Origin: an uncultured Oscillospiraceae bacterium
Lineage (GTDB): Bacteria > Bacillota_A > Clostridia > Oscillospirales > Oscillospiraceae
Direction of reading: 5' to 3'
Assembly (NCBI GenBank): GCA_944386965.1
Contig: CALXDE010000122.1
Coordinates: 1 to 12,799 of the forward strand
DNA: 12,799 nt
The notes below the pieces were generated by a model that saw nothing but the letters and a program-made list of their open reading frames with translations, searched no databases and had not been told where the DNA came from. Position numbers and translations under genes: made by a program. Positions 6,431-12,799 of this stretch are shown in pieces (within the stretch, counting starts at the first letter, position 1; each line of letters opens with the position of its first letter).

Positions 6431-8239
6431 ATGCATGAAGTCAAGACACCCAAAAAACCACTGATCTATTACTATCTCATCGCCATGCTGCTGCTCCTGC
6501 TGTTCCAGTTCCTGGCCATGCCGCTGCTGACCCAGGCCCGGATTCAGACCGTGGACTACAACACCTTTGACACCATGGTCAAGGAGGGAGAAGTGGGCGC
6601 GGCGGAGGTGCAGGAGGCGGAGAACCGCATCCTCTTCACCAACAAGGACAACACCGCGCTCTATAAGACCGCCATGCTTCCGGACCCCGACCTGACCCGG
6701 AAGCTGCTGGACGCCGGGGTGTCCACCACCGGCGTGGAGGTGAAGCAGGCGTCCCTTCTGGGGGAGATCCTCAGCTGGGTGATCCCCATTGTGATTTTCG
6801 TGGCCCTGGGGCAGTACATGTCCCGAAAGATGATGGATAAAATGGGCGGGCCCAACGCCATGGCCTTCGGCAAGTCCAACGCCAAGGTATATGTCAAGTC
6901 CTCTGAGGGCATCAAGTTCGCCGACGTGGCCGGGGAGGACGAGGCCAAGGACAACCTGAAGGAGATCGTGGAATACCTCCACGACCCCAGCAAGTACCAG
7001 GAGATCGGCGCCAGCATGCCCAAGGGCGTGCTGCTGGTGGGCCCTCCGGGCACCGGCAAGACTATGCTGGCCAAGGCCGTGGCCGGCGAGGCCAATGTCC
7101 CCTTCTTCTCCATGTCCGGCTCGGAATTTGTGGAGATGTTCGTGGGCATGGGCGCCAGCAAGGTCCGGGACCTCTTCAAGCAGGCCAAGGAGAAGGCCCC
7201 CTGCATCGTCTTCATCGATGAGATCGATGCCATCGGCAAGAAGCGGGACGGCCAGATCGGCGGCAACGACGAGCGGGAGCAGACCCTCAACCAGCTGCTC
7301 ACGGAGATGGACGGCTTTGAGGGCAACACCGGCGTCATCATCCTGGCCGCTACCAACCGGCCCGAGTCCCTGGACCCGGCTCTGACCCGGCCGGGGCGGT
7401 TTGACCGGCGGGTGCCGGTGGAGCTGCCGGACCTGAAGGGCCGGGAGGACATCCTGAAGGTCCACGCCAAAAAGATCAAGGTGGCCGAGGACGTGGACTT
7501 CAGCAAGATCGCCCGGATGGCCTCCGGCGCGTCGGGCGCGGAGCTGGCCAACATCGTCAACGAGGCGGCCCTGCGGGCCGTGCGGGACGGGCGGCGCTTC
7601 GCCACCCAGGCGGACCTGGAGGAGAGCATCGAGGTGGTCATCGCCGGGTATCAGAAGAAGAACGCCATCCTCACCGACCAGGAGAAGAAGGTGGTGGCCT
7701 ATCACGAGGTGGGCCACGCCCTGGTGGCGGCGCTGCAGACCCACTCCGCCCCGGTGCAGAAGATCACCATTGTGCCCCGGACCTCCGGCGCCCTGGGCTA
7801 CACCATGCAGGAGGAGGAGGGCAACCACTACCTCATGACCCAGGCGGAGCTGGAGAACAAGATCGCCACCCTCACCGGCGGCCGGGCTGCCGAGGAGCTG
7901 GTGTTTCACTCCGCCTCCACCGGCGCCGCCAACGACATCGAGCAGGCCACCAAGCTCTCCCGGGCCATGATCACCCGGTACGGCATGAGTGACGACTTCG
8001 GCATGGTGGCCCTGGAGACGGTGCAGAACCAGTATCTGGGCGGGGACACCTCCCTGGCCTGCTCGGCGGAGACGGCGGCCAAGATCGACGAGGAGGTGGT
8101 GGCCCTGGTGAAGCGGCAGCACGAGAAGGCCGTCCGGCTTCTCTCGGACAACCGGGAGAAGCTGGACAAGATCGCCGGCTATCTCTATGAGAAGGAAACC
8201 ATCACCGGCAAGGAGTTCATGGCGCTGTTGGACCGGTGA
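6431..8239 (+). CDS. ftsH: ATP-dependent zinc metalloprotease FtsH
   Basis: Membrane-anchored hexameric AAA+ protease that extracts and degrades misfolded membrane proteins and some regulatory proteins; 602 residues, slightly shorter than the usual 610-650. A first transmembrane helix at about 11-34 and a second at about 113-130 enclose a short external domain. AAA+ domain: Walker A GPPGTGKT (204-211), the FVG pore motif (237-239), Walker B IVFIDE (259-264), and the second region of homology ending in RPGRFDR with arginine fingers (320-326). Protease domain: zinc site HEVGH (425-429) and third ligand Asp502 in NDIEQAT. I chose the ATG at 6431 because AAAGGAGG lies 7 bases upstream and the protein then begins with a typical short basic N-terminus ([10 protein letters not shown]) before the first helix. 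A longer frame upstream lacks a ribosome binding site. It is single-gene and divergent from hsp20. Confidence 0.97.
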   Translation: MHEVKTPKKPLIYYYLIAMLLLLLFQFLAMPLLTQARIQTVDYNTFDTMVKEGEVGAAEVQEAENRILFTNKDNTALYKTAMLPDPDLTRKLLDAGVSTTGVEVKQASLLGEILSWVIPIVIFVALGQYMSRKMMDKMGGPNAMAFGKSNAKVYVKSSEGIKFADVAGEDEAKDNLKEIVEYLHDPSKYQEIGASMPKGVLLVGPPGTGKTMLAKAVAGEANVPFFSMSGSEFVEMFVGMGASKVRDLFKQAKEKAPCIVFIDEIDAIGKKRDGQIGGNDEREQTLNQLLTEMDGFEGNTGVIILAATNRPESLDPALTRPGRFDRRVPVELPDLKGREDILKVHAKKIKVAEDVDFSKIARMASGASGAELANIVNEAALRAVRDGRRFATQADLEESIEVVIAGYQKKNAILTDQEKKVVAYHEVGHALVAALQTHSAPVQKITIVPRTSGALGYTMQEEEGNHYLMTQAELENKIATLTGGRAAEELVFHSASTGAANDIEQATKLSRAMITRYGMSDDFGMVALETVQNQYLGGDTSLACSAETAAKIDEEVVALVKRQHEKAVRLLSDNREKLDKIAGYLYEKETITGKEFMALLDR

Positions 8240-8257
8240 TCCGGAGGAAAGCGAACA

Positions 8258-8286
8258 GAGGCGGGCGGCATGATGCCGCCCGCCTC
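8258..8286 (+). terminator. Terminator hairpin between ftsH and the first GGDEF gene
   Basis: GAGGCGGGCGGCAT (8258-8271) is complementary to 8273-8286, giving a stem of about 12 bp with a 5-base loop, 18 bases after the ftsH stop. Only a short T run follows on either strand (GGGGTTTC on plus; GCTTTCC on minus). It sits between two convergent genes and probably serves both, with moderate strength. Confidence 0.65.
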
Positions 8287-8320
8287 CGCGGGGTTTCAAG
8301 ATTCCTTTGCGCGGGAGCGC

Positions 8321-9439
8321 TCAGAGGGTGCGCAGGCGGCAGCGGCCCTTGCCCATGCCCTTGGCCTCGTAGAGCGTTTGATCGGCCTGGTGATAGATCT
8401 GTTCATAGGTGACGTCGGAGCGGCGGAAACGGCATCCGCCCACGCTGCAGCCGGCCCCCACGCGGTGGTGCTGCCAGGTGATGGCGGAAACCGCCTCGAT
8501 CAGCTGCTGCCCCATCCGCTCCACAGCGGCCTCCTCTGTCTCCCGCAGCACCACGGCGAACTCGTCCCCGCCGATGCGGCCGATGCCCTCGGCGCCGGGA
8601 AAGACCGCCTGCAGCCGCAGGGCCGTCTCCTTGAGGACATAGTCGCCGCAGGGGTGGCCGTACTGGTCATTGACGGATTTGAAGTCGTCCAGGTCGATGA
8701 TCAGCAGCGTCGCCATCCCCTCCGCCGGGGCATCCGCCAGGCAGCGCTCCACGCAGTGGGAGAAGGCCGCCGTGTTCAGCAGCCCCGTCAGGGGGTCCCG
8801 CTGGAGCAGCGTGTGGAGTTGGCGGTTGATCTGATCGATCTCCTGGCGCTGGGCGGTCATCACCACGGTGTGGCGGCAGGTGGTGAGGGAGACGGCCAGG
8901 GAGACGATGGTGGTGAAGGTCAGGTTGATCTTGGACCCCTCGTCCAGAACGGGGGCGGTCAGCGCCATAAAGAGGGTATAGGCGGAGACATAGGCGATGA
9001 TGCTGAACAGGCCGGGCATCTGGATGAACACCGCCAGGGCCAGCACCGCCGTGATATAGATGGTGGTGGCCGCGGAGTGGCCTTGTATCAGGTCATAGGC
9101 GTTGCAGACCACGTGCCAGAGCAGGAAGAAGAGCACCGCCCCATACTGGACGGCCCAGCGCTTTCGCGCCGGGGCACGGCGCGTCCAGTAGGACAGGAGC
9201 AGATACAGCGCGGCGGCCAGCCAGAGGGAAAAGTACAGCCCGAAATAGATGCGGTTGTTCAGCGTTCCCAGGCCGACGCTGCTGAGAAACAGCACCCGCG
9301 CCATGTTGAACAGCTCCATGCCGAAGATCATCACGCAGATCACCAGCAGCGACAGTCGGTTCTTCTGCAGGATGTCCTGCCAGAACACGGACCGGACCTC
9401 CGGCGGGATTCGCAGAAATTCCAGCAGCTTTTCCTTCAT
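8321..9439 (-). CDS. Membrane-anchored GGDEF protein, predicted diguanylate cyclase (first)
   Basis: Predicted to make the second messenger c-di-GMP from two GTP. It has 372 residues. The first 200 hold about six hydrophobic helices (near 31-50, 63-83, 98-112, 124-140, 143-162, 173-188), a membrane sensor of a kind I cannot assign to a named family. A short linker (QRQEIDQINRQLHTLLQ) leads into the GGDEF domain at about 213-370, which starts with the usual RDPLTGLLN. The catalytic loop is intact (GGDEF at 290-294), with DLDDFKSVND (249-258) supplying a metal ligand. The inhibitory I-site RxxD, expected nine residues before GGDEF, reads PGAE, so product inhibition is probably lost. The start is ATG with AAGGAGG 7 bases upstream; a longer frame to 9484 has no such site. 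It is divergent from the LytTR gene. Confidence 0.92.
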   Translation of the reverse strand: MKEKLLEFLRIPPEVRSVFWQDILQKNRLSLLVICVMIFGMELFNMARVLFLSSVGLGTLNNRIYFGLYFSLWLAAALYLLLSYWTRRAPARKRWAVQYGAVLFFLLWHVVCNAYDLIQGHSAATTIYITAVLALAVFIQMPGLFSIIAYVSAYTLFMALTAPVLDEGSKINLTFTTIVSLAVSLTTCRHTVVMTAQRQEIDQINRQLHTLLQRDPLTGLLNTAAFSHCVERCLADAPAEGMATLLIIDLDDFKSVNDQYGHPCGDYVLKETALRLQAVFPGAEGIGRIGGDEFAVVLRETEEAAVERMGQQLIEAVSAITWQHHRVGAGCSVGGCRFRRSDVTYEQIYHQADQTLYEAKGMGKGRCRLRTL

Positions 9440-9469
9440 TGAGAATTCCTCCTTCCCACGGCGGCCGGG

Positions 9470-9498
9470 TTGACAAGCACACAAAAAATCTGTATTTT
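9470..9498 (+). promoter_or_regulatory. Promoter candidate for the LytTR regulator gene
   Basis: TTGACA (9470-9475), 17 bases, TATTTT (9493-9498), giving a leader of about 100 bases. A second A+T-rich hexamer TATACT (9502-9507) lies close by. The same stretch read on the minus strand holds TATAAT (plus 9500-9505), about 60 bases from the GGDEF start. That is a likely -10 for the divergent GGDEF gene, although its -35 (CCCCAA, plus 9523-9528) is poor. The two promoters thus overlap. Confidence 0.6.
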
Positions 9499-9603
9499 GA
9501 TTATACTAGACGCAGTGGCCTTTTGGGGCGGTCTGCGCAGAATTTGCGCGTTTTTGCGAGAAATTGTACAGTCTCCGCCTGAGGGCGGACAGGGGGCGAG
9601 AAA

Positions 9604-10437
9604 ATGCTGCGCATCGGGGTGTGCGACGACGGGGAGAGCGATCTGCGGGAGACAGCGTCGCTGGTGCGGTCCTATCTGGAGGAGCGCCCGGCGCTGTCCG
9701 GGCGGATCACGGCCTGCTCCAGCGGACAGGAGCTGCTGGAGGCGGCGGAGAAGCAGGGGGGCTTTGACCTGTGCCTGCTGGATATTGTGATGCCGGGGAT
9801 GGACGGTATCCGGACCGGCCGGGCGCTGCGGGAGATGGGCGGGGCGGGGGAGATCATCTACCTCACCGTCTCCAACGACTACGCCGCCGACAGCTATGAT
9901 GTCCGGGCTTTCTTCTATCTGCTCAAGCCGGTCCGGCGGGAGAAGCTCTTTCAGGTGCTGGACCAGGCGGTGGAGCAGATCGGGCGGCGGCGCGGCCAGG
10001 GCGTCCTCGTGTCCACCCGGGGCGGAACGCGGCATCTGCGCCTGGAGGACATCCGCTATGTGGAGCGGGTGGGGCGGAGCATCCGCTACTACTGCGCCGG
10101 GGAGACAGTGGACTCCCTGACCATCCGGACCTCCTTTCGGGAGGGGGTGGCGCCGCTGCTGGCGGACCGCCGGTTTTGCCTGTGCGGGGCCAGCTTTGTC
10201 CTCAACCTCCAGCGGGTGGCGGGGGTGGAGGCCAGGAGCGCCCTGCTGGACGACGGCAGCCGTCTCACCCTGCCCCGGACCGCGGCGGCGGCCTTCAAAA
10301 AGGCGTGGGGGGCGTACTGGCTGGAGGGCGGCACGCCCCCGTCCCGCGGGGGAGAGGGGGCGCGGCATCCGGACAAAAGCGCGGAAAAAGAGGGGCACGG
10401 GGCGCCGGCCCCATGTCCCCAGGGAAATACAGAGTGA
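9604..10437 (+). CDS. LytTR-family response regulator (AgrA/LytR type)
   Basis: Two-component-type regulator of 277 residues. The receiver domain (about 1-122) has the acidic pair at D8-D9, phospho-acceptor Asp60 in LLDIVMPGMDG, Thr88 and the conserved Lys108 in LLKPV, so it looks fully phosphorylatable. The LytTR DNA-binding domain lies at about 131-235. In its central motif (FCLCGASFVLNL, 191-202) the usual His-Arg or His-Asn before the Ser is replaced by Gly-Ala, so base contacts may differ from AgrA. Residues 241-277 form a charged, Gly/Pro-rich tail beyond the normal end of the family. The start is ATG with AGGGGG 7 bases upstream. No histidine kinase lies beside it in this window. It is flanked by two GGDEF genes and ends 18 bases before the convergent second one. 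Confidence 0.93.
   Translation: MLRIGVCDDGESDLRETASLVRSYLEERPALSGRITACSSGQELLEAAEKQGGFDLCLLDIVMPGMDGIRTGRALREMGGAGEIIYLTVSNDYAADSYDVRAFFYLLKPVRREKLFQVLDQAVEQIGRRRGQGVLVSTRGGTRHLRLEDIRYVERVGRSIRYYCAGETVDSLTIRTSFREGVAPLLADRRFCLCGASFVLNLQRVAGVEARSALLDDGSRLTLPRTAAAAFKKAWGAYWLEGGTPPSRGGEGARHPDKSAEKEGHGAPAPCPQGNTE
10384..10418 (-). terminator. Possible antisense terminator for the second GGDEF gene inside the LytTR 3' end
   Basis: Read on the minus strand, GGGGC-CGGC-GCCCC (plus 10399-10412), flanked by a further GGGG and CCCC pair, is followed by TCTTTTT (plus 10385-10391). It lies about 40 bases beyond the second GGDEF stop. It would end that transcript within the sequence coding for the LytTR tail. 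A different short stem (10446-10452 with 10462-10468) covers the GGDEF stop codon but has no T run. Confidence 0.4.
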
Positions 10438-10455
10438 GAGAATGGCGGGGAGCGC

Positions 10456-11838
10456 TCAGCCCTCCCCGTCCGGAGAGCCGATGACGAACTGTCCCCGGCC
10501 CCGCTCCTTGGCGGCGTAGAGCAGGGCGTCCGCCTCCCGATAGAGGACCTCCGCCGGGCGCCGGGCGGTGACCGGCAGAGCGCCCACGCTGCAGGAAGCT
10601 GCCCGGCCGGCAATTTCGATCCGTCCGACCCGGGTGAGCAGGCGGCGCAGCAGGACCTCCAGCTCCTCCCGGGAGATGCCGGCGTAGAGCAGCACGGCAA
10701 ACTCGTCCCCGCCGATGCGGCCGATGAGGCAGTCCTGGTGGAAGACCTCCAGCAGCGTGGCGCCCAGCTCCTGGAGCACCCGGTCCCCCTCGGGATGGCC
10801 GTGGCGGTCGTTGATGTCCTTGAAGTGGTCCAGGTCCAGCATGATAAAGTAGCCGATGAGGCCCTCCTGGCTGCGGCAGGCGTCCAGCGCCTTCACGCCG
10901 GCCTGGAAGAATGCCTTGCGGGAGAGCACGCCGGTGAGGGGGTCCGTCCGGGCCGCGTCGTTGATATAGGTGGTGTAGCGGCGGTTGACGATCAGGAACA
11001 GGATCACCAGGGCCGTCATGGACAGGATGCCCAGCAGGAACTGGATCTGCAGGTGTACCAGGTCGCCGTAAGCGGCATCGGGCAGGACGATGCCCTTCTC
11101 CTGGAACACATAGGTGATGCGGTGGACGAAGTAGATCGTCACCGCCACCGCCGCGAACAGCGTCAGAACGATCATGCCCACCACCGAGAGGATGTGGTAG
11201 TGGTCCCCGGTGCGCAGGACCCGGGCCTTTTCCATCTGCGCCTGGAACCGCAGCCAGCGGCCGGTGTGCATCAGGTGCCAGAGGAGCAGCACGACCACCA
11301 CCGCCAGCGGGTTGGCCAGGGCGGACGTGCCCCAGAGGGAGCGGGTGGCGTTGAGGGGGGTGAGGCCCGCCTCCGGAAAGACAAGGGCCATGGTGCTGTA
11401 GACCATAAAGGAGTGGATCGCCTGCCCGAAGAAGGAGACGACGCCCAGCCACACCGCCGGATGGCGGGACCGGCGGGCCGGCAGGTACAGCAGACCGATG
11501 AGCAGCCCGAAGAGGAAGCGGCTGCCCACGCTGAGCAGCAGGCTGCCCGCCGGGTTGCCGCTCATAAACGGGGAGAACAGCCGGTCGGCGGCCATGACAT
11601 AGCTGGCGGAGGCCTTCCACATGCTGGCCAGGCCGAACACCGCCCCCACCGCCGCCGACTCCGCCGGACCGGCCAGGGCGCCGGCCAGCAGCACAGGGAT
11701 GTAGGCGACGGTGATGGAGATGGGTTCGATATGGATATAGCCCAAAAAGGAGAAGGATATCAGCAGCTCCACGGCGATCAGCGTGCCCAGCAGATACCAC
11801 TGGTGCCGGCGCGGGGGGCGGGATTGCGCAGATTTCAA
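10456..11838 (-). CDS. Membrane GGDEF protein, predicted diguanylate cyclase (second), with ECF-S-like sensor
   Basis: Predicted c-di-GMP synthase of 460 residues. The N-terminal half is hydrophobic, with about six helices between 14 and 190. Stretches such as AYIPVLLAGALAGPAESAAVGAVFGL and SGNPAGSLLLSVGSRFLFGLLIG resemble the substrate-binding S components of ECF vitamin transporters. That likeness is from memory of the family and unproven. Two more helices (about 216-239 and 264-284) bracket a short outside loop. The GGDEF domain starts at RTDPLTGVLS (297-306) and has DLDHFKDIND (335-344) and GGDEF (376-380). The I-site position reads HQDC, so it is absent. I chose TTG at 11838, with AAAGGAG 8 bases upstream. 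A longer frame to 11940 would add 34 residues with no ribosome binding site and would run into the promoter. It is convergent with the LytTR gene and divergent from the PAS gene. Confidence 0.9.
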   Translation of the reverse strand: MKSAQSRPPRRHQWYLLGTLIAVELLISFSFLGYIHIEPISITVAYIPVLLAGALAGPAESAAVGAVFGLASMWKASASYVMAADRLFSPFMSGNPAGSLLLSVGSRFLFGLLIGLLYLPARRSRHPAVWLGVVSFFGQAIHSFMVYSTMALVFPEAGLTPLNATRSLWGTSALANPLAVVVVLLLWHLMHTGRWLRFQAQMEKARVLRTGDHYHILSVVGMIVLTLFAAVAVTIYFVHRITYVFQEKGIVLPDAAYGDLVHLQIQFLLGILSMTALVILFLIVNRRYTTYINDAARTDPLTGVLSRKAFFQAGVKALDACRSQEGLIGYFIMLDLDHFKDINDRHGHPEGDRVLQELGATLLEVFHQDCLIGRIGGDEFAVLLYAGISREELEVLLRRLLTRVGRIEIAGRAASCSVGALPVTARRPAEVLYREADALLYAAKERGRGQFVIGSPDGEG

Positions 11839-11886
11839 AAGAAGGACTCCTTTCCGCCGGGGAGGGATGGGCTCCGCGGCGCGTGT

Positions 11887-11989
11887 GACCGGGGGAAGAC
11901 CCGGGAAAAATTGTAAAATGGGATAAGAATACCATATCATACTTTGGCGGAACGTTCAAGACCATCCCGGCGGCGGGACCGGGGGAAGA
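11887..11989. repeat. 13-base direct repeat flanking the GGDEF promoter
   Basis: GACCGGGGGAAGA occurs at 11887-11899 and again at 11977-11989, exactly 90 bases apart, one copy on each side of the predicted GGDEF promoter. Both are followed by A-rich sequence. This may be a pair of binding sites for a regulator or a chance duplication; nothing else in the region repeats at this length. Confidence 0.6.
11931..11959 (-). promoter_or_regulatory. Promoter of the second GGDEF gene
   Basis: On the minus strand, TTGAAC (plus 11954-11959), a 17-base spacer, and TATGGT (plus 11931-11936) preceded by TGA, an extended -10. The leader is about 85-90 bases to the TTG start. The -10 is imperfect, but the spacing and extended element support it. 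Confidence 0.6.
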
Positions 11990-12196
11990 ACAAAAAATAC
12001 AAAAATTTTATCCCGATTTGCTTGCGGAGACAGCCGCTTTGTGATAGGGTACAGAATGGAAACGCCGTGCCGGGCGCGCCCGCGTCCGGCAGGATGGAGA
12101 AGCCGCCGCGGGGAGTCCGCGGCGGGCGGGCCCCCGCGGGCCGCTGGCCGTCCCCGTCTCCGGCGGGGGCGTGACAGGAAAGAAGGGGAGAGCGAT

Positions 12197-12676
12197 ATGA
12201 CGCCTCCATGGGAATATTTTGAAAATTTGAATGAAGTCGTCTACGTGACAGACGTGGAGAGCTGCGGCTTGGTCTACCTCAACCGGTACGGCCGGAGGGC
12301 CTTTGGCCTGGAGGAGCGGGACTACCTGGGCAAGCCCTGCTACGCGCTGCTCCAGGGGATGGAGGGGCGGTGCCCCTTCTGCAACAACGGGGAGCTGGAG
12401 GAGGGGCGGTTCCAGGAGTGGACCTGCTACAACCAGGTGCTGAAAAAGAGCTACTTTCTCAAGGACACGGTCATCGCCTGGGACGGCCGGCGCTATCGGA
12501 TGGAGTTTGCCATCTGCCTGGACCGGGAGGAGCCCGGCCTGGGGGATGACGACCCGTCGCCCCTGAAGAAGTTCCTGGACAACTACTACTTTGACGCGGA
12601 CTCGTTTTTCCGGGCCGTCACCATGCCCGGCGCGGCCTTTTATATCTACTGCGGGGATGTGCGGAGCAATGTCTGA
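12197..12676 (+). pseudogene. PAS-domain sensor protein, probably cut short by an insertion sequence
   Basis: A 159-residue frame, ATG start with AAGGGGAG 6 bases upstream. Residues 8-108 form a PAS-like domain (EVVYVTDVESCGLVYLNRYGR at the start; WDGRRYRMEFAICLD at its end). A Cys-rich stretch at 48-62 (PCYALL to RCPFC) recalls PAS domains of gut Clostridia that carry a C-P-F-C motif and usually precede GGDEF or other output domains. Residues 122-156 (SPLKKFLDNYYFDADSFF to YIYCGDVRS) look like the opening of a second domain, but the frame stops after SNV. About 75 bases later a transposase begins, with its own promoter between. I infer that the gene once continued and was interrupted near 12670. 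It may still make a stable PAS fragment. The alternative is a genuine short PAS protein. Confidence 0.75.
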
Positions 12677-12695
12677 CATTAAGGTCAAAAGGGGT

Positions 12696-12724
12696 GTGAC
12701 ACAATACTTCAGGTTTGATATAAT
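12696..12724 (+). promoter_or_regulatory. Transposase promoter with extended -10
   Basis: GTGACA (12696-12701), a 17-base spacer, and a perfect TATAAT (12719-12724) preceded by TGA (12716-12718), which makes an extended -10. The start point would be near 12731, only about 20 bases before the transposase ATG. Confidence 0.8.
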
Positions 12725-12752
12725 GTAGATAAAAACAGGGTGGTGGCGGAAG

Positions 12753-12799
12753 ATGTCATACAGGGCCAACGGAAGCCAGCAGTTGTCCATATTCGACCG
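12753..12799 (+). CDS. IS1182-like transposase, N-terminal 15 codons only
   Basis: The frame opens with MSYRANGSQQLSIFD and is cut by the window end. The pattern xxYRxNGxQQLSxFD is the recognisable N-terminus of IS1182-family DDE transposases common in Clostridia, which continue with a conserved LTERE segment. The call rests on these few residues recalled from the family. A strong promoter directly upstream and the interrupted gene before it support it. The ribosome binding site is weak (GGTGGTGGCGGA about 4-14 bases upstream), in keeping with low transposase expression. Confidence 0.6.
   Translation, partial: MSYRANGSQQLSIFD

Larger units (their letters stand above)
11839..12196. other. 358-base divergent control region between GGDEF and PAS genes
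   Basis: No gene is supported here; open frames lack ribosome binding sites and resemblance to proteins. The left part holds the GGDEF promoter and its leader. The middle (about 11905-12020) is A+T-rich, unlike the rest of the window, and carries a 13-base direct repeat and a pair of oppositely oriented TTATCCC motifs. The right part (12060-12175) is very G+C-rich and would fold strongly in the PAS mRNA leader. Stems include 12103-12111 with 12117-12125 and 12130-12137 with 12163-12170. No c-di-GMP riboswitch or other named riboswitch motif was recognised. I see no convincing PAS promoter; TTGCTT at 12018-12023 followed by TGTGATAGGGT is the best weak candidate. Confidence 0.6.
12677..12799 (+). 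mobile_element. Left end of an IS1182-like insertion sequence, continues beyond window
   Basis: Sequence after the PAS stop contains a strong promoter and then a transposase start, the usual arrangement at an IS left end. The exact end cannot be fixed without the right end; it probably lies between about 12665 and 12685. TGACATTAAGGTCAAAAGG and GTGTGACAC nearby are candidates for terminal or subterminal repeat sequence. No target duplication can be seen because the other end is outside the window. Confidence 0.6.

Noticed and set aside
6272..8299. A 675-codon open frame on the minus strand
   Set aside because: It is antisense to ftsH, whose motifs are complete. Composition is Leu/His/Gly-rich without recognisable motifs.
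8270..9442. A plus-strand open frame of 390 codons
   Set aside because: It is antisense to the first GGDEF gene, which has intact catalytic motifs and a ribosome binding site.
10738..11916. A plus-strand open frame of 392 codons
   Set aside because: It is antisense to the second GGDEF gene; Gln/His/Arg/Gly-rich shadow translation.
12041..12196. N-terminal extension of the PAS protein by 52 codons
   Set aside because: The extension is Arg/Gly/Pro-rich shadow sequence over G+C-rich stems. The ATG at 12197 has a strong ribosome binding site at the right spacing.
12060..12196. c-di-GMP (GEMM) riboswitch upstream of the PAS gene
   Set aside because: Attractive given the neighbouring GGDEF genes, but the conserved core sequences of class I or II c-di-GMP riboswitches are not present.
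1..12799. CRISPR array, tRNA or rRNA genes
   Set aside because: No evenly spaced direct repeats with unique spacers, no tRNA cloverleaf or T-loop sequence, and no rRNA-like sequence were seen; nearly all the window is accounted for by protein genes.

Overview
This 12.8 kb window is GC-rich, compactly coded DNA. It looks like chromosome from a high-GC Firmicute of class Clostridia, most like the gut Oscillospiraceae (Flavonifractor, Oscillibacter and relatives). That placement is inference. It rests on a near-consensus CIRCE element, AGGAGG-type ribosome binding sites, frequent TTG and GTG starts, a Firmicutes-style FtsH, a LytTR regulator, GGDEF membrane proteins, and an IS1182-like transposase start. 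No 16S, tRNA or other phylogenetic marker is present.

Layout. (1) 1-1462: 3' two-thirds of a heavy-metal P1B-type ATPase, cut by the window start, followed by a strong terminator. (2) 1495-5618: one operon of a MarR repressor and two ABC exporter half-transporters. It is driven by a good sigma-A-type promoter, with three 12-bp boxes at a 15-bp period between promoter and marR start. The two ABC subunits carry the residue pattern of a heterodimeric exporter with one degenerate ATP site. (3) 5624-8286: a proteostasis pair, hsp20 (minus) and ftsH (plus), transcribed divergently. The CIRCE operator overlaps the -35 of the hsp20 promoter. (4) 8321-12676: a signalling block of two membrane-anchored GGDEF proteins (both minus), a LytTR response regulator between them (plus), and a PAS-domain protein (plus). 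(5) 12677-12799: the left end of an apparent insertion sequence, with a good promoter and the first 15 codons of a transposase. It seems to have cut the PAS gene short.

How the genes work together. The marR-ABC operon reads as a self-regulated, probably drug- or toxin-responsive efflux module. hsp20 is predicted to be repressed by HrcA through CIRCE and induced by heat or misfolded protein; ftsH is the membrane quality-control protease. The right third is a cluster of signal inputs: two potential diguanylate cyclases with different membrane sensors and no inhibitory I-site, an orphan LytTR regulator with no histidine kinase in view, and a PAS sensor that has lost whatever output domain it had. 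No CRISPR array, tRNA, rRNA or recognisable riboswitch was seen. I found no clearly new system. The best leads are the MarR operator array, the shared-motif control region between the second GGDEF gene and the PAS gene, and the membrane sensor of that GGDEF protein.
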